This document shows positions 47,349 to 56,158 of a stretch of DNA of 64,000 nucleotides, piece by piece (the first letter of the stretch is position 1; each line of letters begins with the position of its first letter). The position numbers and the translations under genes were made by a program. The notes under the pieces are model-generated. The model did no database searches. It had not been told where the DNA came from and saw nothing but the letters and a program-made list of their open reading frames with translations. This DNA is from Microbacterium sp. K24 (GTDB lineage: Bacteria; Actinomycetota; Actinomycetes; Actinomycetales; Microbacteriaceae), in assembly GCF_004794465.1 (NCBI RefSeq), contig NZ_SSDJ01000126.1:1-64000 (forward strand), read 5' to 3'.

Positions 47349-47836
47349 CAGATCACCTCGTTATCGAGCTCGGAGCGGAGGGTCTGCGCCTCGGCCTCGC
47401 GGTCGATCGCCTGACGCAGAAGCGCCTTCATCACGACGACGAGCAGCGCCATGCCGCCGAGCACGACGCCGGCGCCGCCGAGCAGCGCCACGACTCCGGG
47501 CGCCGTCGTGCCGGGGGCGAGGATCGCCGCGAGGATCCAGGTGAGGGCGGCGGCCACGAGGATCGCCCCGATGATCACGTTCACGGGACCGAACGAGGAC
47601 TCCGAGAAGATCGATCCGCGCCGCACCTTGTTCAGCAGCAGCCAGACGCAGATGCCGAAGACCTGCAGCGTCGCGACGCCGATGACGACGATGCTGACGA
47701 ACACGATGCGTCCCCAGAGCTCCTCCTCGCCGAGGTCGAGCCACAGCAGGGGAGCGATGAGCGCCTGCACCGCCACTGATCCGACCAGCGCGATCACGAT
47801 CACGACCCGCAGCACGACGATCGTCACTTTGCCCAT
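47348..47836 (-). CDS. DUF2975 membrane protein
   Basis: The 162-residue protein has four membrane segments (about 4-24, 41-63, 80-100 and 110-132) and a short charged tail, with LNKVRRGSIFSESSFGPVNV in the central loop, the recognisable DUF2975 signature. Partnering with a YozG-like Xre regulator is the standard arrangement. GGTGGGG precedes ATG 47836; ATG 47851 five codons upstream is an alternative. Its role is unknown; membrane-stress sensing has been proposed for related pairs. Confidence 0.88.
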   Translation of the reverse strand: MGKVTIVVLRVVIVIALVGSVAVQALIAPLLWLDLGEEELWGRIVFVSIVVIGVATLQVFGICVWLLLNKVRRGSIFSESSFGPVNVIIGAILVAAALTWILAAILAPGTTAPGVVALLGGAGVVLGGMALLVVVMKALLRQAIDREAEAQTLRSELDNEVI

Positions 47837-47918
47837 GGCCCCACCTTTCATCGAAGAACAGCAGGAATCTATCGTTTATCGACAGATTGCGCAACTCGCG
47901 CTTGTTGCCGCGAAAGAG

Positions 47919-47936
47919 TGAGTGTACAGTCACTCA
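47919..47936. promoter_or_regulatory. TetR operator before the regulator gene
   Basis: TGAGTG-TACAGT-CACTCA is a dyad with 6-bp arms directly before the tetR ATG (47938). The same TGAGTG-N6-CACTCA dyad lies upstream of the exporter at 48563. Confidence 0.85.
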
Positions 47937-47937
47937 T

Positions 47938-48504
47938 ATGGCTCCGACCCGCAGCTCCATCCTCTCCACGGCAGACGCCCGGCGTCCCCTCGTGGCGACG
48001 GCAGCGCTCGCCGAGTTCGCCCGCGGCGGCTACCATGGCACGACCGTGGCCGACGTCGCCCGTGAGGCGAAGATCTCGCCGGCCTACGTCTTCAAGCTCT
48101 ACGCCGGCAAGGAGGCGCTGTTCATCGCCGCGCTCGAGGCGTGCTTCGAGGCGATCCTCGTCGCACTGGAGGAAGGGGCGGATGCCGCTGCCGACCAGAC
48201 GCCCGAGGCGATCCTCGACGCCATGGGTGACGCGTACGCGCACCTGATCTCGGATCGGAAGCTGCTCATGCTGCAGGTGCATGCGCAGTCCGTCGCCGAG
48301 ATCCCCGAGATCGGCGCGGCCCTGCGCGCGGGTCTGGGTCGCGTGACGACCTACGCGCAGAGTCGCTCGGGCGGCTCCGACGAAGACGTGCAGCGCTTCA
48401 TCGCCTTCGGCCAGCTGTGCCATCTCATCGTCACCACCCAGCTCGACGGACGCCCGGAGGAGTGGGCGACCCTGTTGACCCGCGGCATCCGCCACCCCGA
48501 CTGA
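47938..48504 (+). CDS. TetR family transcriptional regulator
   Basis: The 188-residue protein has the TetR HTH (ALAEFARGGYHGTTVADVAR, then AKISPAYVFKLYAGKEALFIAAL; about 22-66) and a helical ligand-binding domain. ATG 47938 follows the operator immediately without a ribosome binding site, so the transcript is probably leaderless. The same operator sequence precedes the DHA2 exporter gene that follows in the same direction, so this protein is its local repressor, relieved by an exported compound. Confidence 0.93.
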   Translation: MAPTRSSILSTADARRPLVATAALAEFARGGYHGTTVADVAREAKISPAYVFKLYAGKEALFIAALEACFEAILVALEEGADAAADQTPEAILDAMGDAYAHLISDRKLLMLQVHAQSVAEIPEIGAALRAGLGRVTTYAQSRSGGSDEDVQRFIAFGQLCHLIVTTQLDGRPEEWATLLTRGIRHPD

Positions 48505-48562
48505 ATCCCACCCGGCCGAATCGGTCTTCTCGCCGCTTCGGCCATCTGTTTGTCCATAAGAG

Positions 48563-48580
48563 TGAGTGAGTAATCACTCA
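48563..48580. promoter_or_regulatory. TetR operator before the exporter gene
   Basis: TGAGTG-AGTAAT-CACTCA has identical half-sites and spacing to the site at 47919. It is 19 bp upstream of the exporter start region and its AAAGGAACG ribosome binding site. Confidence 0.85.
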
Positions 48581-48599
48581 TCCACCGAAAGGAACGATC

Positions 48600-50024
48600 A
48601 TGACATCTCTCACCACCGCGTCGACGGCCGCGGCGACGCCGCCCCGCAGTTCGCGCCGCTGGCTCGCCCTCAGCATCCTCGCGCTCGCGCAGTTCCTCGT
48701 GGTGCTCGACGCCTCCATCGTCAACATCGCGCTGCCGGTGCTCGGACGCCAACTCGGCATGGACACCGCCGCCCTCGCCTGGGTGATCACCGCGTACGTG
48801 CTCGCGTTCGGCGGGCTGCTGCTCCTCGGCGGGCGGCTCGCCGATCGGTACGGGCACCGGCGCGTGTTCCTCATCGGTGCGGGCGGGTTCGTCGCGGCAT
48901 CCGCTCTCGCCGGACTGTCGCTGTCGGCCGAGATGCTGCTGGCTGCCCGCGCGGTGCAGGGAGCATCTGCGGCTCTGCTCGCACCGGCCGCTCTCGCACT
49001 GCTGACGCAGCTCTTCCCCGATGCGAAGGAGCGCACGAAGGCGCTCGGTGTGTGGGGAGGCGTCGCCGGCATCGGATCCGCAGCCGGCGTGCTGCTCGGG
49101 GGCGTGCTCACGGCGGCGCTCGGCTGGCAGTCGGTGTTCTTCGTGAACGTTCCGGTCGGCGCGATCGTGCTCATCGCCATCCCCCTTCTCATCACGCGTG
49201 ACGGCGCTCGAGCGCAGGGACGACTGGATGCCGCCGGAGCCGTCACCGTCACGGCCGCACTCGTCGCCCTGGTCGGTGCCTTCAGCGCGGTCGAACAGCT
49301 CGGGTTCCTGCATCCGCTGCCGCTCGTGCTCTTCGCCGCCGCCCTGGCGCTGGGAGCCGTGTTCGTCGTGATCGAACGCCGCACCGCCGAGCCGCTGGTG
49401 CCGCTGTCGGTGTTCCGCCACCGCAACCTCGCGCTCGGCAACGTCGTGATGCTGCTGGGCGGAGCCGCGATGGTCGCGCTGTTCTTCGCGCTGTCGGTCT
49501 ACATGCAGGCCGTGCTCGGCTACGACGCGCTCGCCGCCGGACTCTCGCAGCTGCCTCTCGCCGGCGCCCTCGTGGTCGTCGCCGGCATGGTGCCCGCGCT
49601 GATCGCCCGGCTCCGCACGCGTCCGGTGCTCATCGGGTCGCTGCTCGTGCTCGCCGGCGGGCTCATCTGGCTCGCTGCGGCGCCGTCGGATGCCGCCTTC
49701 CTGACGCAGCTCCTCGGACCGACCCTGCTGATCGGCGTCGGCCTCGGTGGCGCGTTCGTCGCCACGACGCAGCTCGCGGTCGACGGCGTCGACGGTGGCG
49801 AGGCCGGGCTCGCCGGCGGACTGATCAACACCAGTCAGCAGATCGGCGGCGCGGTCGGCCTGGCCGTGCTCGGGACCATCGCCGGCCTGCGCACCGCGAC
49901 GCTCGAGGCGGGCGGCGCCACGACGGCGGATGCTCTCACCGGCGGCTTCGCCTGGCTCTTCCTCGGTGCGGCCGCGCTGGCCGTGGTCGGCGCGGGTGTC
50001 GTGGCGGTGTGGCGGCGGGAGTGA
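48600..50024 (+). CDS. MFS multidrug exporter, DHA2 (14-TM) family
   Basis: The 474-residue protein has about 14 membrane segments with the DHA2 landmarks ALAQFLVVLDASIVNIALPV in helix 1, GGLLLLGGRLADRYGHRRVF for motif A, and AARAVQGASAALLAPAALAL for helix 4-5 with a motif C-like GVWGGVAGIGSAAGVLLGG. This group exports antibiotics, dyes and quaternary amines by proton antiport. AAAGGAACGATC precedes the ATG. It follows the TetR gene whose operator is repeated in front of it. Confidence 0.94.
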   Translation: MTSLTTASTAAATPPRSSRRWLALSILALAQFLVVLDASIVNIALPVLGRQLGMDTAALAWVITAYVLAFGGLLLLGGRLADRYGHRRVFLIGAGGFVAASALAGLSLSAEMLLAARAVQGASAALLAPAALALLTQLFPDAKERTKALGVWGGVAGIGSAAGVLLGGVLTAALGWQSVFFVNVPVGAIVLIAIPLLITRDGARAQGRLDAAGAVTVTAALVALVGAFSAVEQLGFLHPLPLVLFAAALALGAVFVVIERRTAEPLVPLSVFRHRNLALGNVVMLLGGAAMVALFFALSVYMQAVLGYDALAAGLSQLPLAGALVVVAGMVPALIARLRTRPVLIGSLLVLAGGLIWLAAAPSDAAFLTQLLGPTLLIGVGLGGAFVATTQLAVDGVDGGEAGLAGGLINTSQQIGGAVGLAVLGTIAGLRTATLEAGGATTADALTGGFAWLFLGAAALAVVGAGVVAVWRRE

Positions 50025-50048
50025 GCAGCGGATGCCGCCGCGTCCGGG

Positions 50049-51278
50049 TCAGTCCGCCCGACGTGCGCGTGAGACCAGCGCGACGAGGGCGAGCACGATC
50101 ACCACGACTCCGTAGCCGATGCACACGGCCTCGAGTCCCACGACGCCGACGAGCGAGCCGGCGATCACGGCGGGAACCCCGAAGGCCAGATAGGCCAGCA
50201 GGTAGATGACCGCGAACGTGTCGGCGCGCTGCGTCACCGGGATGCGCGGGGCGAGCGAGGCGACGACGCCCGAGAATCCGGTGCCGAAGCCCATGCCGGT
50301 CACCGCGGTCGCGGCGAGGTAGAAGGAGAGCGACCCGATGCCCAGGGCGATGAGCGACAGCGCGGTTCCGACCGCCAGTGCCGCCGTGCCGAAGACGACC
50401 AGCGTGCGCGGCGACCGTCGCCGCATCACGAAGGCCGTGATCGCTCCGACGCCCGCGAGCATCGCGACCGCGAGGCCCTGCCAGAGGTGCGCGTCGCCGC
50501 CGAGCTCGTTGTGCACGATGTTGGCCCCGAGCGAGAGGAAGAGTCCGCCGGTCGCCCAGCCCGCGACGACGGCGGGGGCGGCGCGCCAGAAGTCGGCGCG
50601 GATCGCCGTGGGGATCGAGAGGCGGAAGCTGAGCGACGCCCAGACGCCCGGCGTGCGCGGCGCGGTCTCGGGCGCCAGCAGGAACAGTACGGCGAGGGCG
50701 ACGTAGGCGATCGTCAGCGGAGCGAACACATCGAACAGCGGAGCATCCGCCAGGTCGAGGATCACGCCCGACAACAGGGCGCCCGCCGCGAGTCCGATGC
50801 CGGGGCTGAGGGCGTTCCACAGGGCGGCGGTGCGCGCGCGTCCGCCGGGAGCGAGGTCGAGCACGGCGGCGGAGAGGGCCGAGATGAGCAGACCGCTCGC
50901 GACGCCCTGCAGGATCCGGGCGAGGAACAGCAGCGGCACGGCATCCGCGTGCCAGAAGAGGAACATGCTCGCCGCGAGCAGCAGGAATCCGGCGATCGCG
51001 ACCGGGCGTCGTCCGATGTGGTCCGAGACGGAGCCGGCGGTGAGGAGCGTCAGCAGCAGAGCCACGGCGTAGACCGCGAAGACGGCGGTGATGACGATCG
51101 CGTCGAAGCCGATCGTCTCTGCGAGCACCGGGTAGAACGGCGACGGCGCGCTCGCTCCGGTCATCATGATGATCTGCGCGATGATCGCGAGGACGAATCC
51201 GAAGCGGGCGCGACGCGGTCCGTCTGCTGGCGCTCGCGCATCGAGCGATGGGCGGACGATCGGCTGGGTCGTGGTCAT
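50049..51278 (-). CDS. MFS transporter (12-TM)
   Basis: The 409-residue protein has 12 membrane segments. The MFS motif A is visible as GSVSDHIGRRPVAI (about 82-95), and LARILQGVASGLLISALSAA marks helix 4-5. The group is DHA1-like with unknown substrate. It is convergent with the DHA2 exporter and divergent from an ArsR-type regulator gene with two operators between them, one of which lies just upstream of this start. It is probably a drug or metabolite exporter repressed by that regulator. Confidence 0.9.
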   Translation of the reverse strand: MTTTQPIVRPSLDARAPADGPRRARFGFVLAIIAQIIMMTGASAPSPFYPVLAETIGFDAIVITAVFAVYAVALLLTLLTAGSVSDHIGRRPVAIAGFLLLAASMFLFWHADAVPLLFLARILQGVASGLLISALSAAVLDLAPGGRARTAALWNALSPGIGLAAGALLSGVILDLADAPLFDVFAPLTIAYVALAVLFLLAPETAPRTPGVWASLSFRLSIPTAIRADFWRAAPAVVAGWATGGLFLSLGANIVHNELGGDAHLWQGLAVAMLAGVGAITAFVMRRRSPRTLVVFGTAALAVGTALSLIALGIGSLSFYLAATAVTGMGFGTGFSGVVASLAPRIPVTQRADTFAVIYLLAYLAFGVPAVIAGSLVGVVGLEAVCIGYGVVVIVLALVALVSRARRAD

Positions 51279-51293
51279 GCGCGCTCCTCTGAG

Positions 51294-51311
51294 GTTCGAG
51301 AATCATCGAAC
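51294..51311. promoter_or_regulatory. ArsR-type operator 1
   Basis: GTTCGA-GAATCA-TCGAAC is a perfect 6-6-6 dyad 16 bp upstream of the MFS start at 51278. It forms a pair with the site at 51341. Confidence 0.8.
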
Positions 51312-51340
51312 TATCGGAGCGTACTCGCCATCCCGCGATT

Positions 51341-51358
51341 GTTCAACTATTCTCGAAC
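51341..51358. promoter_or_regulatory. ArsR-type operator 2
   Basis: GTTCAA-CTATTC-TCGAAC has one mismatch against operator 1 and ends immediately before the regulator ATG at 51360, consistent with autoregulation of a leaderless transcript. Confidence 0.8.
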
Positions 51359-51359
51359 T

Positions 51360-51665
51360 ATGCCAGGCGATCTTCCTCACCCGGAGCGCTCCGAGATCCA
51401 GCTCACGGACGTGCTCTTCGCGCTCAGCGACCCGGAGCGCCTGGCGATCGCGCGGCAGCTCGCCGATGGTCCGCTCGACATGGCCGCCTGCCACGCCACC
51501 GACCCGAACCTCCCGAAGTCGACGAAATCGCACTTCATGAAGGTGCTCCGCGAGGCCGGCGTCATCCGCAACGAGCCCAACGGACGTCGACGGATGCTGA
51601 CGCTGAGGCGCGACGACCTCGACGAGCTGTTCCCGGGGCTGCTGGACTCGGTGCTGCGGGCGTAG
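51360..51665 (+). CDS. ArsR-like winged-helix regulator
   Basis: The 101-residue protein is a single winged helix: VLFALSDPERLAIARQLADG, then PKSTKSHFMKVLREAGVIRN as the recognition helix, and GRRRMLTLRRDDLDELFPGL. It lacks the metal-binding ELCVC motif of arsenic or zinc sensors (one Cys remains in CHATDPN), so it likely senses an organic signal. ATG 51360 follows the operator directly. It is divergent from the MFS gene at 51278, which it probably represses together with itself. Confidence 0.92.
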   Translation: MPGDLPHPERSEIQLTDVLFALSDPERLAIARQLADGPLDMAACHATDPNLPKSTKSHFMKVLREAGVIRNEPNGRRRMLTLRRDDLDELFPGLLDSVLRA

Positions 51666-51685
51666 GCGGGGCGGCGCGAGCCGGA

Positions 51686-52444
51686 TCACCGGAAGTACGA
51701 CGCGCCGTTCAGGTCGAGGATGCTGCCGGATGCCCACGTCGACTGCCCCGAGGTGAGGTAGGCGACGGCATCCGCCACCTCCTCGGGCGTCCCGACGCGG
51801 CCGAACGGGCTCTGGCTGCGGACGCGCTCGCCCGAGTCGCCTTCGAGGAGCGACGCCTGACGATCGGTCGAGATCACCCCGGGCGCGACCGATGTCACCG
51901 CGATCCCGTGCGGGGCCAGCGCGAGCGCCATCGACTGCCCGAACGCCTGCAGCCCGGCCTTGGTCGCGGCATACGCCGGGTGCTCCGCCTCCCCGCGGAA
52001 CGCGCCGCGCGAACCGACGTTCACGATCGACCCGCCGGCGCCGCGCTCGATCAGGTGCTGGGCCACAAGCATCGTCACGTTCGACGCCCCGAGCAGATTC
52101 ACCGCCACCATCCGCGCCCACGACTGCTGCCAGTGCGCGTACGACGTCGAGCCGACCGGATGCGCGTTGGCCTCGTTCGGCGCGACCGCGGCGTTGTTGA
52201 CGAGGATGTCGAGCGTCCCGACCGCGGCAAGAGCCTCGGCGACCACCCGCGCCGCATCGACCGGGTCGCCGATGTCCCCGCCGACGACCGCGTGGCCGGT
52301 GCCGTCAAGCGAGGCGAGGGTCTCTTCCGCCGCAGCGCGGTCTGAGGCGTAGTGCACGACGACGCGGTCGCCGCGACGGGCGAACGCCTGCGCGACGGCA
52401 CGGCCGATGCCGCGCGAGCTGCCGGTGACGAGGGCGTGGGCCAT
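51686..52444 (-). CDS. SDR family oxidoreductase
   Basis: The 252-residue protein has the classical short-chain dehydrogenase motifs: ALVTGSSRGIGRAVA (4-18, TGxxxGIG), LVNNAAVAP (NNAG-type), the catalytic Ser in IVNVGSRGAF, and YAATKAGLQAFGQ (YxxxK). The length and ATTYFR-like ending are typical. AAGGAGTTCCCC precedes the ATG. It is similar in layout to 3-oxoacyl-ACP reductase-like enzymes with unknown substrate. It is convergent with the ArsR-type regulator gene and appears to be a single-gene unit. Confidence 0.92.
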   Translation of the reverse strand: MAHALVTGSSRGIGRAVAQAFARRGDRVVVHYASDRAAAEETLASLDGTGHAVVGGDIGDPVDAARVVAEALAAVGTLDILVNNAAVAPNEANAHPVGSTSYAHWQQSWARMVAVNLLGASNVTMLVAQHLIERGAGGSIVNVGSRGAFRGEAEHPAYAATKAGLQAFGQSMALALAPHGIAVTSVAPGVISTDRQASLLEGDSGERVRSQSPFGRVGTPEEVADAVAYLTSGQSTWASGSILDLNGASYFR

Positions 52445-52640
52445 GGGGAACTCCTTGAGCGCGAGGTTGTCTTCGAGAGCCTTTCACGTCGGAGCGTCGG
52501 GCTGGCTACCGCTCCGGCACGTCGACCGTGCAGTGCTGTGCCGCCGCACGCGCGAGGCCTCGAGCATCGACGCGGACCACCGGAGTGCCTGCAGCGCCAT
52601 CCGTGGACGGATCCGCGAGAAGGCCGACCGTGGAGGAGAG

Positions 52641-52934
52641 CTACGACGCGACACGCCGGCCGGTCGTGCGCGACGCGGCATCCGCCCCGATCTCGGCCCA
52701 TACGGCGTCGAGCGAGATACCGAGCACGTCGGCGATCGCCGCGATCGTCGAGAACGCGGGAGTCGCGACGCGGCCGGACTCGATCTTGCGCAGCGTCTCC
52801 GGCGAGACCCCGGCATCCAGCGCCACGGCCAGCATCGACCGCTCGCCGCGCGCTCGCCGCAACAGGGCGCCGAGGCGCTCGCCGCGTTCGACCTCGGCGG
52901 GGGTGAGCGGCATCCGGACCATCATGACGCCCAT
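52641..52934 (-). CDS. Xre-family transcriptional regulator
   Basis: The 97-residue protein is a HTH_3 domain: LGALLRRARGERSMLAVALD, then AGVSPETLRKIESGRVATPA and IAAIADVLGISLDAVWAEIG. It resembles small phage-like or stress regulators of actinobacteria. ATG 52934 lies in the palindromic promoter region without a ribosome binding site, so it is likely leaderless; internal ATGs at 52925 and 52922 are alternatives. It is divergent from the methionine aminopeptidase gene, which it may regulate, but its targets are unknown. Confidence 0.85.
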   Translation of the reverse strand: MGVMMVRMPLTPAEVERGERLGALLRRARGERSMLAVALDAGVSPETLRKIESGRVATPAFSTIAAIADVLGISLDAVWAEIGADAASRTTGRRVAS

Positions 52935-52953
52935 ACTAATCCCGGGATAGTAT
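52933..52953. promoter_or_regulatory. Palindromic promoter region of the Xre/map pair
   Basis: ATACTA and TAGTAT arms flank ATCCCGGGA, a 21-bp near-palindrome centred between the divergent Xre and map genes. A minus-strand -10 (TACTAT) lies inside it. It is the probable Xre operator. Confidence 0.55.
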
Positions 52954-53000
52954 TACCGGTATAGTTATCGGCATCCGAGCGCCGAGACCTGGGAGAAGAC

Positions 53001-53774
53001 GTGATCGAGATCCTGACCGACGCCGAGCTCGCCCGCGCGAGAGACGCCGGCGCGCTCGTCGGCGAGATTCTGCAGACGCTGAAGAAGCGCGCCGTGGTGG
53101 GCGTGAACCTGCTCGACCTCGACCGGTGGACGAAGCAGATGATCGAAGACGCCGGAGCGACGTCCTGCTACGTCGACTACGCGCCGTCCTTCGGCCGCGG
53201 ACCCTTCGGCCACTACGTCTGCACGGCCGTGAACGACGCCGTGCTGCACGGCATGCCGCACGACTACGCCCTCGCCGACGGCGACCTCCTCACCCTCGAC
53301 CTCGCCGTCACCCTGCGCGGGATCTCGGCCGACGCCGCGATCAGCTTCATCGTGGGCAGCGCCCGCGACCCGCGTGATGAGGCGATGATCGAGGTGACCG
53401 AGCGCGCGCTCGCCGCCGCCATCGCCGCCGCTCGACCCGGTGCTCGGATCGGCGACATCTCTCACGCGATCGGCACGGTGCTGAGCGCGGCGGGCTACCC
53501 GATCAACCTCGAGTTCGGCGGCCACGGCATCGGCTCGACCATGCACCAGGATCCGCACGTCGCGAACGACGGGCGTCCCGGCCGCGGCTACACGCTCCGC
53601 CCCGGCCTTCTCCTCGCCCTCGAACCCTGGGTCATGTCCGACACCGACGAGCTCGTGACGGATGCCGACGGCTGGACCCTCCGCAGCGCCACCGGATGCC
53701 GTACCGCCCACACCGAGCACACCATCGCGATCACCGAGGACGGCGCCGAGATCCTGACCCTGCCCCGGAACTGA
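53001..53774 (+). CDS. map: Type I methionine aminopeptidase
   Basis: The 257-residue enzyme removes the initiator Met from nascent proteins. The conserved metal and catalytic regions are seen in order: HYVCTAVNDAVLHGMP (about 73-88), LLTLDLAVTLRGI with the first Asp, FGGHGIGSTMHQDPHVAN with two His, and LALEPWV with the Glu. GGGAGAAGAC precedes the GTG start. The gene is single-unit, divergent from an Xre regulator. A second housekeeping map gene usually lies near secY, so this may be a secondary copy. Confidence 0.95.
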   Translation: MIEILTDAELARARDAGALVGEILQTLKKRAVVGVNLLDLDRWTKQMIEDAGATSCYVDYAPSFGRGPFGHYVCTAVNDAVLHGMPHDYALADGDLLTLDLAVTLRGISADAAISFIVGSARDPRDEAMIEVTERALAAAIAAARPGARIGDISHAIGTVLSAAGYPINLEFGGHGIGSTMHQDPHVANDGRPGRGYTLRPGLLLALEPWVMSDTDELVTDADGWTLRSATGCRTAHTEHTIAITEDGAEILTLPRN

Positions 53775-53788
53775 CGCCAGCCCTCGCG

Positions 53789-55402
53789 TTACCGGCGTGC
53801 CAGCTGCCGCACCCGCCGCACGGACTTCCCGGCGAGGTCGCGCAGCCGTCCCGAGCCCGACCGATGCAGCTCGACGGCGCCGCCCTCCGTCGCAGTGATC
53901 GTCACCGCACTTCCCGCGAGCAGCGGCGACCCCCCGGCGCGCGCGAGCACATCGGCCTCCGCCGTCACCGGAACCGCGAACGTCCACCCCGCCCGACGCA
54001 CCTTCGCGGTCAGTCGCAGCGCCGCGGGCGCCGCCTCGCCTCCGAACACCTTCAGGGGATCGATCGCCACGCGGATCGTGCCGCCGTCGCGCAGCTTCGC
54101 GTTCACGATGCGGCGCTCCATCCCGGGTTTCTCGCCCTCCAGGAACACCTCGATCCGGTCGTTGCGCAGCTCGCGTCCGGCGACCAGTGCGCCAGCCGGC
54201 AGGTCGTCGAGCGACTCCAGCGGCAGCGACGTCAGCCGTCCCGTCTCCGCCTCGAACACGAGAGCCTCCCGGCCCCCACTCGTCACCGTGGTCGTGATCG
54301 CGAGATGCAGCCCGCCGCCCCGTGACCACTCCGCGGAGCTCACCGCTACCCGCGCCTTCAGTCCCGCTTCGAACTCGGCGAATCGCACCAGGTCGTCTCG
54401 CCGTCCGGCGCGGAGCAGCGCCACGCGGATGCGCTGCGGGAAGGCGAGCCCGGCATCCACGCCCGGGCCGAACCGCGCCGCCACGAGCGGCGTGACCACG
54501 TCGAGCAGCCGCGTCCGGTACTCGGCCGGATAGCGCAGCATCCGCTTGCCGCTCAGCCGCTTGAGGATCTTGCCGCGCAGCCAGTGCCGCAGCAGACGAT
54601 CCCGCGTCCGGCCGGGCTCGGTGTTCGCCTCGACGATGTCGAGCACCGCCTCGAGGTGCGGGTAGTAGCTCTCCGGATCGATGCGCGACGAGCTCGCACT
54701 GCCCGGATGCTTGACCCAGGCGTAGCAGGGCACGCTCGCCAGGATCGAGATCGTGCGGGCCGCGAAGTACGCCTGCATGACGTAGAGGTGATCTTCCAGC
54801 CGCACCCGGCCGACGGGGAAGCGGATGCCGTTCTCGCGGAGGAACGAGGTGCGGAAGAGCTTGTGCGGCGTGAGCATCTCGAGCAGCGGGTCTTCGCCCA
54901 GCTTCGCGTCGGGGATGTCCTTCCGGAAGATGCGCGACGGCAGCGGGCGTCCGATCCCGACCTCCCGCCCGACGACGACATCGGAGGCGTGCGCGTCGGC
55001 ATACTCCACGAGCTTCTCCAGCGCGGTGTCGAACAGGTAGTCGTCCTGGTCGACGAACTGCACATAGTCTCCCCGCGCGGCCGCGACGCCCTCGTTGCGC
55101 GGCGTGCCCGGCCACCCGGAGTGCGGAAGCGCGAGCACCCGCACGTTCGCGTGGGCGCGCTCGACCTGCTCGAGGCGGCGCTGCGTCGGCTCGTCGGAGC
55201 CGTCGTCGCAGAGCAGCACCTCGAACTGCGACGCGTCGAGGCTCTGCCGTTCGAGCGAAGCGATCAGGTCGTCGAAACTGGGGCCTGGGTTGAACACGGG
55301 AACGACGACGCTCACCCGGACGGACGGCGGGCGGACTTCGGCAGAGGCTTCAGCAGAGGGAGACATCCTCTCGAGTCCATCATCAGCGGCTGTGAGGTTC
55401 AC
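53789..55402 (-). CDS. Glycosyltransferase family 2 protein
   Basis: The 537-residue protein begins with a GT-A domain (about 28-250): VSVVVPVFNPGPSFDDLIAS, EVLLCDDGSDEPTQRR, WPGTPRNEGVAAARGDYV and the DxD-like FVDQDDYLF. The C-terminal half is beta-rich, consistent with a sugar or polymer-binding extension, and has no membrane segments. It probably builds a cell-wall polymer or capsule sugar (teichoic or galactan type). It is convergent with map. The start with MNLTAADDG lacks a clear ribosome binding site; ATG 55366 is possible. Confidence 0.88.
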   Translation of the reverse strand: MNLTAADDGLERMSPSAEASAEVRPPSVRVSVVVPVFNPGPSFDDLIASLERQSLDASQFEVLLCDDGSDEPTQRRLEQVERAHANVRVLALPHSGWPGTPRNEGVAAARGDYVQFVDQDDYLFDTALEKLVEYADAHASDVVVGREVGIGRPLPSRIFRKDIPDAKLGEDPLLEMLTPHKLFRTSFLRENGIRFPVGRVRLEDHLYVMQAYFAARTISILASVPCYAWVKHPGSASSSRIDPESYYPHLEAVLDIVEANTEPGRTRDRLLRHWLRGKILKRLSGKRMLRYPAEYRTRLLDVVTPLVAARFGPGVDAGLAFPQRIRVALLRAGRRDDLVRFAEFEAGLKARVAVSSAEWSRGGGLHLAITTTVTSGGREALVFEAETGRLTSLPLESLDDLPAGALVAGRELRNDRIEVFLEGEKPGMERRIVNAKLRDGGTIRVAIDPLKVFGGEAAPAALRLTAKVRRAGWTFAVPVTAEADVLARAGGSPLLAGSAVTITATEGGAVELHRSGSGRLRDLAGKSVRRVRQLARR

Positions 55403-55460
55403 GGGGATTGCCTTTCCGCCGGGCGTGTGCTGCGCGAATTCCCACCCAACCCTCAGACTG

Positions 55461-55474
55461 AACGATATATCGTT
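55461..55474. promoter_or_regulatory. PadR promoter palindrome AACGATATATCGTT
   Basis: The 14-bp perfect palindrome lies 34 bp upstream of the padR-family start and is followed by a second half-site (ATCGTTC, 55479). Its centre TATATC can serve as -10. The core CGATATATCG recurs at 29377-29388. Confidence 0.7.
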
Positions 55475-55507
55475 GACTATCGTTCACCGCAGACCCAGGA
55501 GGTCATC

Positions 55508-56131
55508 ATGAACAACTCATTCCCCTTCGGCGCATCCGGCAGCAGCAACGCCGACAACCCGCTCGGCAACATCTTCGGCACCGGCGGCCTCGGTGGCGCG
55601 AACGGTCCGGCGGGCGCGCTCTTCGAGGCGATGGACCAGCTCCGCAAGTCGTTCGAGCAGCGTCCCTCCGGCGGCTCGCGCATGGCCCGTGGCGATGTCC
55701 GCGCCGCCGTGCTCTCGCTGCTCGCCGAGAAGCCGATGCACGGCTACCAGATCATCAACGAGATCGCCGAGCGCAGCGGCGGATCCTGGAAGCCGAGCGC
55801 CGGTTCGGTCTACCCGACCCTGCAGCTCCTCGCCGATGAGGGCCTCATCTCCGCTGAGGAGCAGAACGGTCGCAAGACCTACTCGCTCACCGAGGCGGGG
55901 CGCGCCGTCGCCGGCGAGACCACCGAGGCCAAGGCCCCGTGGGAGCCCGCCGCCGGCAAGAGCGATCACCGCAACGACCCGCGCTTCACCGCCCTTCCCA
56001 AGGCCGGCGTCGATCTCGCGAGCGCCGCGGCAGCGGTCGGCAGAAGCGGTTCGCCCGAGCAGGTGCAGAGCGCCATCGACATCCTCGACGACGCGCGCCG
56101 TAAGCTCTACTCGATCCTCGCCCAGGACTGA
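55508..56131 (+). CDS. PadR family transcriptional regulator
   Basis: The 207-residue protein has a Gly/Asn-rich N-terminal 55 residues, then the PadR winged HTH: ARGDVRAAVLSLLAEKPMHG, YQIINEIAERSGGSWKPSAG, SVYPTLQLLADEGLIS, and a C-terminal helix. GYQI and SVYP are signature elements. The N-terminal extension is unusual in the family and looks disordered. It sits directly upstream of the ABC1 kinase gene with 27 nt between and carries a palindrome in its own promoter, so it is probably autoregulated and linked to envelope stress. Confidence 0.92.
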   Translation: MNNSFPFGASGSSNADNPLGNIFGTGGLGGANGPAGALFEAMDQLRKSFEQRPSGGSRMARGDVRAAVLSLLAEKPMHGYQIINEIAERSGGSWKPSAGSVYPTLQLLADEGLISAEEQNGRKTYSLTEAGRAVAGETTEAKAPWEPAAGKSDHRNDPRFTALPKAGVDLASAAAAVGRSGSPEQVQSAIDILDDARRKLYSILAQD

Positions 56132-56158
56132 CCCCGGGGTGAAGAAGGAGACCCACCG

